This document shows, in pieces, positions 1 through 7,529 of a stretch of DNA of 43,624 bases (position 1 is the stretch's first letter; the number at the start of each line of letters is the position of its first letter). The notes beneath the pieces were generated by a model that was not told the origin of the DNA, ran no database searches, and worked only from the letters and a program-made list of their open reading frames with translations. The translations under genes and the position numbers were made by a program. The stretch is from Bacteroidaceae bacterium (lineage in GTDB: Bacteria > Bacteroidota > Bacteroidia > Bacteroidales > Bacteroidaceae), in the NCBI GenBank assembly GCA_017541265.1, contig JAFXZK010000079.1, forward strand, positions 1-43,624, in the 5' to 3' direction.

Positions 1-30
1 ATGCTGACGGATTGCAAATCCGCCAGAACA
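1..30. repeat. Partial copy of the ~120-bp GGATTTGCAATCC palindromic element (family c)
   Basis: The first 30 bases hold the terminal palindrome CGGATTGCAAATCCGCC followed by AGAAC, the same end found at 7509-7529, 18225-18247 and 25087-25110. The rest of the element lies to the left of the window or is absent. No gene is associated with it. Confidence 0.7.
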
Positions 31-36
31 GGGGGG

Positions 37-222
37 TAAAGAAAAACACAAATTACCATCAATGGCTCACGAATTACCATTAATAATTATATGACAATTA
101 CATGGGTTATTACATGGCAATTACATGTTAAAGAAAAACACATATTGCCATCAATGGTCCACGAATTATCATGAATAATAACATGTGCAATTCATGATCC
201 ATTACATGGCAATTATATGTTG
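37..222. repeat. Two tandem diverged copies of a ~92-bp AT-rich unit
   Basis: Bases 37-128 and 129-222 start alike (TAAAGAAAAACACA) and continue in parallel through ATTACCATCAATGG / ATTGCCATCAATGG, the ACGAATTA block and TTACATGGCAATTA. They differ at scattered positions, so the duplication is not recent. The unit contains no open frame of note. The function is unknown. Confidence 0.75.
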
Positions 223-872
223 AAAGGAAAGCACATAGTATAATCAGGAATTAGAGAATCAGAGATTTCTCCGATACGAACAAGAAAAACACAGAAAAAA
301 TAGCAGGGAATGGCATCTGGCATGCAAGGAAAGAAAAAAACAAATTGTCGGAGATTAGCGGGCTTCAACTTCCCATTTGACACATTTCAGGCAGGCAAAA
401 ACGGGGCAAAAAAGCGCCGTTTAGGACAAAAAGGTTGGGGGCGCCGGGCAACACAGCACGTTCTTATGGCCATAAGTCCACGTTCTTATGGTCATAAGTC
501 CATGGAGTTTCGAGCGAATCTCTACACTCAAAATGGGAGAAAAGACGGCAAAACAGCCCTATTTTTGCTATGTCCGGATGGCATTCCCACATGTTAAAAG
601 CCGAAAACTGGAAGTTGAAGCCAAAGACAAGCCCTGTAAATCAGCATGTTACAAAATTCGCTCGATTTAAGCGCATCTTTTTGGAAAAATGACAAAAAGT
701 ATGGCTCGGACGTTTTCAGGCGTTCCTACGAGGCACGTCAAAAATCAGGATGTAAGTAAAACAGCATTTTTATTTACAATTTGTCAAATCGAGCACATCT
801 GGCTCCACAAAACTACGTTTTCCTCCTGTTCACATAACAAATCCACCCGAACGAAGTATTTTTGAATTTTGA
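223..872. other. Non-coding stretch with short repeats and no convincing gene
   Basis: Two overlapping small open frames occur (310-597 and 488-670), but both are low in recognisable composition and run through palindromic repeats, so I do not call them genes. The segment 510-560 resembles 18385-18435 (both pass through CCTATTTTTGCT next to the CTTATGG repeat), suggesting a larger dispersed repeat unit. Nothing else is visible up to the promoter at 873. Confidence 0.5.
458..501. repeat. Two direct copies of a 22-bp unit with a palindromic core (ACGTTCTTATGG family)
   Basis: Two adjacent 22-base units, 458-479 and 480-501, read ACGTTCTTATGGCCATAAG then TCC, with one base different in the second. 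The core CTTATGGCCATAAG is a perfect palindrome. Related units occur at 18341-18386 and 26213-26298. Confidence 0.8.
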
Positions 873-904
873 TTTTGATTTTTGAATTAAATGTTGTATC
901 TTTG
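873..904 (+). promoter_or_regulatory. Bacteroidetes-type promoter for the ntpD-ntpI-ntpK unit
   Basis: A -7 box TATCTTTG is at 897-904 and a -33 TTTTG is at 873-877, separated by 19 bases, matching the Bacteroidetes consensus (TTTG, 19-21, TAnnTTTG). Transcription should begin near 911. The following leader of about 140 bases is almost entirely the tandem repeat at 914-1034. The promoter indicates that subunits D, I and K can be transcribed on their own. Confidence 0.75.
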
Positions 905-913
905 CACCCGTGT

Positions 914-1034
914 TTGAGGATTGAACATTGAAAATTGAAGATTGAAGGTTGAGAATTGAAGATTGAGGATTGAAGATTGAAGATTGAAAATTGAAGATTG
1001 AACATTGAAGATTGAACATTGAAGATTGAACATT
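914..1034. repeat. Degenerate tandem repeat of TTGAAGATTGAACA-type units in the ntpD leader
   Basis: About a dozen units of 10 bases (variants of ATTGAAGATTG, ATTGAACATTG and ATTGAGGATTG) are arranged head to tail between the promoter and ntpD. The same motif, in the other orientation, lies between the divergent GH98 and GH36 promoters (32244-32268). The transcript leader is therefore rich in purines and U and probably little structured. Confidence 0.8.
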
Positions 1035-1051
1035 AACTTTAAGACCAAATA

Positions 1052-1660
1052 ATGGCGATTAAGTTTCAATACAACAAGACCTCGCTGCAGCAAATCGAGA
1101 AGGCTCTAAAGATGCGCCAGCGCACGCTGCCCATCATCAAGAGCAAAGAGACGGCGCTGCGATTAGAGGTAAAGAAGTGCAAGGAGGAAGCCGACGAGCT
1201 GGAGCGCAAGCTGCAAAGCCAGATTGAAGGCTACGAGAAGATGTACGCCCTCTGGGGCGAGTTCGACGCTTCGCTCGTCAGTCTGGACGATGTGGAGCTG
1301 GGCGTCAAGAAGATTGCCGGCGTGCGCGTCCCTGTGCTCAACAACATCAGCCTGAAGGTGAAGCCCTTCGGCCTGTTCAGCGCCCCGAAGTGGTACTTCG
1401 ACGGCATCAAGCTCCTGCAAGGGCTTGCCAAGACCGCCGTAGAGCGCGAGTTCGCCGATGCCAAGCTGCATCTCCTGGATCATGCGCGTAAGAAGACGAC
1501 GCAGAAGGTGAACCTCTTCGAGAAAGTCCAGATACCGGGCTACCAGGAGGCTGTGCGCAAGATAAAGCGTTTCATGGAGGACGAGGAGAACCTCTCCAAG
1601 TCGTCGCAAAAGATTCTGAAGTCACTTCAGGAGAAGAGAAAGGAGGAGGAAGTAGCATGA
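1052..1660 (+). CDS. ntpD: V-type ATP synthase subunit D
   Basis: This 202-residue protein is the central-stalk subunit D of a V/A-type ATPase. It couples ATP turnover in the A3B3 head to rotation of the membrane ring. The N-terminal segment (FQYNKTSLQQIEKALKMRQR) and the charged coiled-coil helices at both ends (about residues 1-70 and 140-200) are typical, and the length is usual for the family. The start is set by the ATG at 1052, about 140 bases after the promoter at 873-904. The stop overlaps the ntpI start by four bases (ATGA), implying translational coupling. Subunits E, A and B, usually just upstream in Bacteroidetes, are not in the preceding kilobase and must lie left of the window or elsewhere. 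Confidence 0.93.
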   Translation: MAIKFQYNKTSLQQIEKALKMRQRTLPIIKSKETALRLEVKKCKEEADELERKLQSQIEGYEKMYALWGEFDASLVSLDDVELGVKKIAGVRVPVLNNISLKVKPFGLFSAPKWYFDGIKLLQGLAKTAVEREFADAKLHLLDHARKKTTQKVNLFEKVQIPGYQEAVRKIKRFMEDEENLSKSSQKILKSLQEKRKEEEVA

Positions 1661-3609
1661 TTGAGAAAATGAAGAAGCTCACCTTCCTGGTGACACAAAA
1701 AGAATACGACGGCTTCATCGCCGGGCTGCGCGAACAGGGAGTGGTGCATGTGCAACAGCTGAAGCAAGGGCAGACAAGCCCCGCCCTCCAGCAGGCTCTC
1801 GACACAAGGCTCCGCTATCAGCAGGCCATCGACTATCTCGACATTTCGCTGAAGGCGTGGGGAGAAAGCCCCCTCCCCGCTCCCCCTTTGGGGGAGGGCC
1901 AAAGAGCCGCCGAAAAGGATTTAGTTGCTCTTATTGAGCGAAGGGTCAGCGAGAATGGAGCACTCCCCCAAAGGGGGAGCGGGGAGGGGGCTTTGAGTTT
2001 CGTCGAGAAGCTCAAGGCCGAAGAAGTCAGCATACGCCACGAGATAGACGAAGCAGAAAAGAACGTCCGGAAGCTTGAGCCGTGGGGCAACTTCAGCTGG
2101 GAAAGCATCAAGCGGATCCAGCAGGAGTCGGGCTTGCAGGTCTATTTCTATGCCTGCTCCACCAAGTCGTTCCTGGCGGAATGGGCGGAGAAGTACTTCG
2201 CCACACCTGTCGACGAATATCAGAAGCGCACTTACTTCCTGGCATTCTCCAACGAAGAGCCGGACATTAAGGCCGAGCGCATCGAACTGCCCGACGGCAC
2301 GCTCGAGCAGTATCGTCAGGAGCTGGCAGCCGCCAAGGAAGCGCTCCAGAAGAACCACGACACGACGTGCCAGTTCGCGCGTCAATATAAAGAGGAACTC
2401 GTGAAGGGCCTGAAGCAGGCTCAGGGCGAGATACAGCTCCAGCAAGTTGAACTCTCGGACGAAAGCATTGCCGACGGAGCCGTCCGCCTCATGGTTGGCT
2501 GGACGTTGGCTGACAAGGCCGACGAACTCTGCAAGTGGCTCGACGAGAAGCAAGTCTTCTATGAACTGGAAGACCCGGCCTACGAGGATGACGTGCCCGT
2601 GAAGATAACCAACGACGGCTACACCAGCCTCTTCGAGCCTATCCTCCGCATGTACTCGCTTCCCAACTATCGCGACATCGACCCGAGCGTCTTCTTCGCT
2701 CCGTTCTTCATGCTCTTCTTCGGCCTCTGCCTCGGCGACGGCGGCTACGGTCTGCTTGTCCTGCTGGGCGGCATATACCTGGCATTGAAGGGTGGGAACG
2801 ACGACATGAAGAGTTATGGACGGCTCGGCATTTGGCTCGGCTTGGCAACAACCGTCTGCGGCCTGCTCATGGGTACCGTCTTCGGCATCGACCTCACACA
2901 GCAGGACTGGGCAATACTGGCTCCCGTCAAGCCATACTTCCTGAACGACAACGGCGTAGGGCCTATCTTCGGCTACTCGCCCATGATGGTCATTTCCGTC
3001 ATCATCGGTCTCGTGCAAGTTCTCTTAGGCATGGTGCTCAAGGCTTGCAAAGCTTGGAAGAACTATGGCTTTGGCTACGCCATCGGCACCTTCTCATGGG
3101 TAGTGGCTCTGCTCTCTGCCATCGCCCTCTTCGGCTTGCCTGCCTGCGGAATCGAACTGCCTGTCGGGCTTGTCTACGCGCTCTATGGCATCATCGGCTT
3201 GAGTGTCATCGGTATATTCCTATATAATAACCCGTCGGCTTACAAGAATCCTATCACCGGTCCTCTGTTGAACATTGGCGGCGGCGTATGGGCGACATAC
3301 AACATGGCAACTGGTCTGCTTGGCGACCTGCTCAGCTACATCCGTCTCTTCGCACTCGGACTGACGGGCGGTGTGCTTGGCGGCGTGTTCAATACCCTTG
3401 CCATCGACCTGACGTCCAGTATGCCCTGGTTTGTCCGTTGGCTGCCGATGGTGCTCATCCTGCTTGCAGGACACGGCATCACCTTCGCCCTCAGCATGAT
3501 AAGTGCCTTCGTACACCCCATGCGACTCACGTTCGTCGAGTTCTTCAAGAACGCCGACTTCAGCGGCGGCGGCAAGGAGTACACACCCTTCAGGGTGGTT
3601 AAGGGTTAA
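1657..3609 (+). CDS. ntpI: V-type ATP synthase subunit I (a-subunit homologue), with an in-frame repeat insertion
   Basis: Subunit I (650 residues) is the membrane stator of the V/A-ATPase and forms the ion half-channels against the K ring. The N-terminal half is soluble and coiled-coil rich. From about residue 340 there are repeated membrane segments, including GDGGYGLLVLLGG and the hallmark LLSYIRLFALGLTGG, whose arginine (about residue 563) is the ion-release arginine. Residues 71-112 (bases 1867-1992) are encoded by an inverted-repeat element with perfect 30-base arms. This gives the foreign-looking stretches SPLPAPPLGEG and LPQRGSGEGA inside the cytoplasmic coiled-coil arm, but the frame stays open. 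The gene is translationally coupled to ntpD and ends 241 bases before ntpK. Confidence 0.93.
   Translation: MIEKMKKLTFLVTQKEYDGFIAGLREQGVVHVQQLKQGQTSPALQQALDTRLRYQQAIDYLDISLKAWGESPLPAPPLGEGQRAAEKDLVALIERRVSENGALPQRGSGEGALSFVEKLKAEEVSIRHEIDEAEKNVRKLEPWGNFSWESIKRIQQESGLQVYFYACSTKSFLAEWAEKYFATPVDEYQKRTYFLAFSNEEPDIKAERIELPDGTLEQYRQELAAAKEALQKNHDTTCQFARQYKEELVKGLKQAQGEIQLQQVELSDESIADGAVRLMVGWTLADKADELCKWLDEKQVFYELEDPAYEDDVPVKITNDGYTSLFEPILRMYSLPNYRDIDPSVFFAPFFMLFFGLCLGDGGYGLLVLLGGIYLALKGGNDDMKSYGRLGIWLGLATTVCGLLMGTVFGIDLTQQDWAILAPVKPYFLNDNGVGPIFGYSPMMVISVIIGLVQVLLGMVLKACKAWKNYGFGYAIGTFSWVVALLSAIALFGLPACGIELPVGLVYALYGIIGLSVIGIFLYNNPSAYKNPITGPLLNIGGGVWATYNMATGLLGDLLSYIRLFALGLTGGVLGGVFNTLAIDLTSSMPWFVRWLPMVLILLAGHGITFALSMISAFVHPMRLTFVEFFKNADFSGGGKEYTPFRVVKG
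1867..1992. repeat. 126-bp G/C-rich inverted-repeat element inside ntpI (family a, type copy)
   Basis: The left arm is 1867-1896 (beginning AGCCCCCTCCCCGCT). The right arm is 1963-1992 and is its exact reverse complement, 30 of 30 bases. Each arm also carries a smaller palindrome, CTCCCCCTTTGGGGGAG. The 66-base spacer stays open in the ntpI frame, and the element is exactly 42 codons long. Similar arms occur at 7362, 7626, 12373, 15780, 15864, 20704, 24762 and 33433. Confidence 0.93.
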
Positions 3610-4294
<685 letters not shown>

Positions 4295-4316
4295 AGCCCC
4301 GAACCCCAGGGGTAAA

Positions 4317-4347
4317 AATTGTAAATTGTTAATCGTCAAATTGTAAA
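4317..4347. repeat. AT-rich repeat TTGTAAATTGTTAATCG in front of the nucleotidyltransferase gene (family b)
   Basis: The sequence ATTGTAAATTG, then AATCGTCAAATTGTAAAT, ends 7 bases before the ATG at 4355. It is the same motif that precedes udk, mreB and the acyl-activating fusion gene. It is followed only by a few A/T bases, so it forms the translation-initiation region. Confidence 0.75.
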
Positions 4348-4354
4348 TAACAAT

Positions 4355-5269
4355 ATGAAACCTACATTATTTCTCCTCGCTGCTGGTATGGGTAGCCGCT
4401 ATGGCGGCTTGAAGCAGCTCGACACACTCGGCCCTCAGGGACAGAGCATCATGGACTACAGTATCTACGACGCCATACAGGCTGGCTTCGGCAAGATTGT
4501 ATGGGTTATCCGTCGTGACTTCGAAGAGCAGTTCCGTACACAGATTCTCGCCAAGTACGAGGGACACGTTCCCTGCGAACTCTGCTTCCAGAGCCTCGAC
4601 GCTCTGCCCGAAGGCTTCACCGTTCCCGAAGGCCGCCAGAAGCCTTGGGGCACCAACCACGCTGTCCTCATGGGTAAGGACGTCATCAAGGAGCCGTTCG
4701 CCGTGCTCAACTGCGACGACTTCTATGACCGTGACGCCTTCAAGGTAATGGCCAAGTTCCTGAGCGAACTGCCTGAAGGCAGCAAGGGCAAGTATGCTAT
4801 GGTAGGCTTCCGCGTTGACAACACATTGAGCGAGAGCGGAACAGTCAGCCGCGGCATCTGCGAGAACGACGAGGCAACACACTTGCTCACCGGTGTCGTA
4901 GAGCGCACGAAGATAGAGCGCCGCAATGGCGTAGTGCAGTACCTCGACGAGAACGACCAGTGGGTAAGCATCCCCGACACCACTCCCGTCAGCATGAACT
5001 TCTGGGGCTTCACGCCCGACTACTTCGCTTACAGCGAGGAATACTTCAAGAAGTTCCTCTCCGACCCGAAGAACCAGGCGAACCTCAAGAGCGAGTTCTT
5101 TATCCCGCTCATGGTGGACTACCTCATCAAGAAGGGCGAGGCAACTTGCGAAGTGCTTGACACAACGAGCAAGTGGTTCGGCGTGACCTATCCCGAGGAC
5201 CGTCCCGAGGTCGTGGCAAAGCTGGCTGCCCTCCACAAGGCAGGACAGTACCCCGACAAGATGTTCTAA
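4355..5269 (+). CDS. Sugar-phosphate nucleotidyltransferase-like protein
   Basis: This 304-residue protein carries the N-terminal NTP-transferase signature LLAAGMGSRYGGLKQ (residues 7-21), a variant of the GxGxR...K loop that binds the nucleotide triphosphate. It also has a metal-binding aspartate pair in VLNCDDFYD (about residues 118-126). It should transfer a nucleotidyl group to a sugar phosphate or a related alcohol phosphate. The family is common in Bacteroidetes, but the exact substrate cannot be read from sequence. It starts 60 bases after ntpK, behind the AT-rich leader repeat. There is no signal peptide, so it is cytoplasmic. Confidence 0.85.
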   Translation: MKPTLFLLAAGMGSRYGGLKQLDTLGPQGQSIMDYSIYDAIQAGFGKIVWVIRRDFEEQFRTQILAKYEGHVPCELCFQSLDALPEGFTVPEGRQKPWGTNHAVLMGKDVIKEPFAVLNCDDFYDRDAFKVMAKFLSELPEGSKGKYAMVGFRVDNTLSESGTVSRGICENDEATHLLTGVVERTKIERRNGVVQYLDENDQWVSIPDTTPVSMNFWGFTPDYFAYSEEYFKKFLSDPKNQANLKSEFFIPLMVDYLIKKGEATCEVLDTTSKWFGVTYPEDRPEVVAKLAALHKAGQYPDKMF

Positions 5270-5287
5270 ACAAGACGTGTAAAAAGA

Positions 5288-5365
5288 CAACGGATTTAAC
5301 GGATTCAACGGATTAGTTCCAGCTGTCAAGGCGTAGCCCATCCGTGAAATCCGTGAAATCCGTTG
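5288..5365. repeat. 78-bp inverted repeat of AACGGATT units
   Basis: The left arm runs CAACGGATTTAACGGATTC and continues to AACGGATT. The right arm runs CCGTGAAATCCGTGAAATC and ends CGTTG. The arms are complementary and enclose about 30 bases. It lies between the nucleotidyltransferase and fucosidase genes and could act as a bidirectional hairpin terminator. Similar ACGGATT units recur at 17833-17850 and 18020-18032. Confidence 0.75.
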
Positions 5366-5400
5366 TTTGATAGATTTTTCTTTGTCCAAAGAATTATCGC

Positions 5401-6699
5401 ATGAGACGCTTTGCCTTTTCCTTCCTGTTGTCTCTGGTTGCACTTGTTAGTGTGGCACAGAGCATCTCGGACGACACGCGTCGTATCCGCGAAGAGTTCC
5501 AGGACCGCAAGTTCGGCATCTTCCTGCATTGGGGCATCTACTCCATGTTGGCAGACGGCGAATGGGTGATGCACAACCGTCACCTCGACCGCGACGAGTA
5601 TGCAAAGCTTGCCGGAGGCTTCTACCCCAGCAAGTTCGATGCTCGCGAATGGACACAGCTCTTCAAGGAGGCTGGGGCAAAGTACGTCACCTTTACCAGC
5701 AGGCACCACGACGGCTTTTCGATGTGGGCAACAAAGGCAAGTCCGTATAACATTATGGACGCCACTCCTTTCAAGCGTGACATTATTGGCGAACTTGCGC
5801 AGGCTTGCAAAGAGCAAGACCTCAAACTCCACTTCTACTACAGCCACATGGATTGGCAGAGGACGGACTATCCGACGGGCAGCTGCAAGAATTGCCCTCA
5901 CGACCCTGCCACCACGAATTGGGACAGCTACTATGCTTTCATGAATCGTCAGCTCACAGAGCTTCTGACCAACTACGGCCCGATTGGAGCCATTTGGTTC
6001 GACGGTATGTGGGACCACAAAGAGAAGGAGTTCGACTGGCAGCTCGAGGAGCAATACGCCCTCATCAAGCGTCTGCAACCCACTTGTCTCATTGGCAACA
6101 ACCATCACGGCTCGCCTATCGGAGTCGAAGACTTCCAGCTCTTCGAGCAAGACCTGCCCGGTCAGAACACCGCAGGCTTCTCCGGAGAGCAGAAGGTATC
6201 GCGCTTACCTTTGGAGACCTGTATGACAATGAATAACACTTGGGGTTACAGCATTACCGACAGGAACTACAAGAGCGGCGATGAGCTCATTCGTCGTCTC
6301 GTAACGGCAGCTGGCCTGAACGCCAACTTCCTGCTTAATATCGGTCCTCGTCCCGATGGGAAACTGCCCGACCAAGCTGTCGAAATTCTGAAACACATTG
6401 GCGCCTTTATGAAAGACTACGGGGCAACCATTTACGGCACTCGTGGTGGATGTGTCCCTCAACAAAGTTGGGGTGTCACGACACAAAAGGCGGGGACGCT
6501 CTACATACATATTCTTAATAAGGTAGAGGACGGGCAAATCCTCCTGCCCCTCACCGAGCAAAAGCTCACGCAAGTCACCACATTCAGCGACAAAACAAAG
6601 CTGAAGTTCAAACGCGAAAAGGAAGGTTACCGCATCTTCCTGCCCGAATTACCCAACACAGTTGACTTTATCCTCACAGCAACACTAAGGACCCCCTAA
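5401..6699 (+). CDS. Alpha-L-fucosidase, GH29, secreted
   Basis: This 432-residue protein has a signal peptide (MRRFAFSFLLSLVALVSVAQ) and a GH29 catalytic barrel: FGIFLHWGIYSM, then KYVTFTSRHHDGFSMW, then IGAIWFDGMWDH. The Asp of IWFDGMW (residue 201) is in the position of the GH29 nucleophile. It should release terminal alpha-L-fucose with retention, in the periplasm or at the cell surface. It is followed after 46 bases by uridine kinase. The last codons (ACTAAGGACCCCCTAACCCC) resemble a fragment of the G/C-rich repeat, so the C-terminus may have been remodelled. There is no SusC/SusD pair nearby. Confidence 0.93.
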   Translation: MRRFAFSFLLSLVALVSVAQSISDDTRRIREEFQDRKFGIFLHWGIYSMLADGEWVMHNRHLDRDEYAKLAGGFYPSKFDAREWTQLFKEAGAKYVTFTSRHHDGFSMWATKASPYNIMDATPFKRDIIGELAQACKEQDLKLHFYYSHMDWQRTDYPTGSCKNCPHDPATTNWDSYYAFMNRQLTELLTNYGPIGAIWFDGMWDHKEKEFDWQLEEQYALIKRLQPTCLIGNNHHGSPIGVEDFQLFEQDLPGQNTAGFSGEQKVSRLPLETCMTMNNTWGYSITDRNYKSGDELIRRLVTAAGLNANFLLNIGPRPDGKLPDQAVEILKHIGAFMKDYGATIYGTRGGCVPQQSWGVTTQKAGTLYIHILNKVEDGQILLPLTEQKLTQVTTFSDKTKLKFKREKEGYRIFLPELPNTVDFILTATLRTP

Positions 6700-6710
6700 C
6701 CCCCTTTATA

Positions 6711-6740
6711 GTAAATTGTAAATTGTCAAATTGTAAATTG
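6711..6740. repeat. AT-rich repeat in front of udk (family b)
   Basis: GTAAATTGTAAATTGTCAAA followed by TTGTAAATTG ends 5 bases before the udk ATG (6746). It is nearly identical to the copy before mreB (27125-27158). Confidence 0.8.
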
Positions 6741-6745
6741 GCATT

Positions 6746-7357
6746 ATGTATATCATCGGCATCGCCGGCGGAACAGGCTCCGGCAAGACAACAGTCGTAA
6801 AGAAGATTCTTGAGACGCTGCCCATCGACCATGTGGCACTCATCCCGCAGGACTCCTACTACAACGACACAACGCACCTCACGCCCGAGGAGCGCAAACG
6901 CATCAACTTCGACCATCCCGACGCCTTCGACTGGAAGCTTCTCACCCAGCAGATTCAGGCGCTACGAGAGGGCAAGAGCATCGAGCAGCCAACGTACAGC
7001 TACATAATCAGCAACCGCCTGCCAGAGACGGTGCACGTCGAGCCTTGCGAAGTCATCATCATCGAAGGTATCATGGCACTCTGGAAAAAGCAGCTGCGCG
7101 ACCTCATGGACTTGAAGATATTCGTTGATGCCGACCCCGACGAGCGCCTCATCCGCGTCATTCAGCGCGACACGGTTGAGCGTGGACGCACCACACAGAT
7201 GGTGCTCGACCGCTACCTCGACGTCCTCAAGCCGATGCACGAAGAGTTCATCGAGCCAACCAAGCGCTATGCCGACCTCATCATCCCACAGGGTGGAGCC
7301 AACGAGCGTGCCATCGAGATCATGCGGACATACATTATACATAGGATAAAGCCGTGA
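6746..7357 (+). CDS. udk: Uridine kinase
   Basis: This 203-residue protein phosphorylates uridine and cytidine in pyrimidine salvage. It has the P-loop GGTGSGKTT (residues 8-16), the IPQDSYYND substrate segment, INFDHPDAFD and VIIIEGIMAL, all characteristic of Udk, and the usual length. The start follows the AT-rich leader repeat by 5 bases. The stop at 7355-7357 is followed after 4 bases by a G/C-rich repeat arm. The next gene downstream on the same strand is the MltF-like lipoprotein. Confidence 0.95.
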   Translation: MYIIGIAGGTGSGKTTVVKKILETLPIDHVALIPQDSYYNDTTHLTPEERKRINFDHPDAFDWKLLTQQIQALREGKSIEQPTYSYIISNRLPETVHVEPCEVIIIEGIMALWKKQLRDLMDLKIFVDADPDERLIRVIQRDTVERGRTTQMVLDRYLDVLKPMHEEFIEPTKRYADLIIPQGGANERAIEIMRTYIIHRIKP

Positions 7358-7361
7358 AGTC

Positions 7362-7391
7362 AGCCCCCTCCCCGCTCCCCCTTTGGGGGAG
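7362..7391. repeat. G/C-rich 30-bp arm after udk (family a)
   Basis: This sequence is identical to the left arm of the element in ntpI (beginning AGCCCCCTCCCCGCT and ending in CTTTGGGGGAG). A degenerate complementary right arm lies at 7626-7700 inside the next coding sequence. The ~120-bp family c element is nested between the two arms. Confidence 0.88.
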
Positions 7392-7408
7392 TGTTTTTAT
7401 CCTTCCCA

Positions 7409-7529
7409 GTTCGGGCGGATTTGCAATCCGACCGCTCTGAATATAGGGATTTACAATCCCGCCATAAACCTTTTTACCGCATTACAAATGCTTATATTCA
7501 ATACTGTCGGATTGCAAATCCGACAGAAC
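7409..7529. repeat. Complete ~121-bp palindromic element with GGCGGATTTGCAATCCG ends (family c)
   Basis: The element runs from GTTCGGGCGGATTTGC to GCAAATCCGACAGAAC. Its ends are imperfect inverted repeats that are each palindromic themselves. The interior carries AGGGATTTACAATCCCG and GCATTACAAATGCTTATA palindromes. The copy at 24992-25110 has the same organisation. The ATG used here as the mltF start (7488) is inside the interior palindrome. Confidence 0.88.

Noticed and set aside
310..670. Two overlapping small open frames in the leftmost non-coding region
   Set aside because: They run through palindromic repeats, overlap each other in different frames, resemble no protein family and lack a promoter.
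1921..3018. A 365-codon minus-strand open frame
   Set aside because: It is antisense to ntpI, which has clear subunit I motifs and membrane segments.
7383..7487. Upstream extension of MltF to an ATG at 7383
   Set aside because: It would translate the whole palindromic element and bury the lipoprotein signal about 65 residues inside; the ATG at 7488 leaves a plausible signal peptide.
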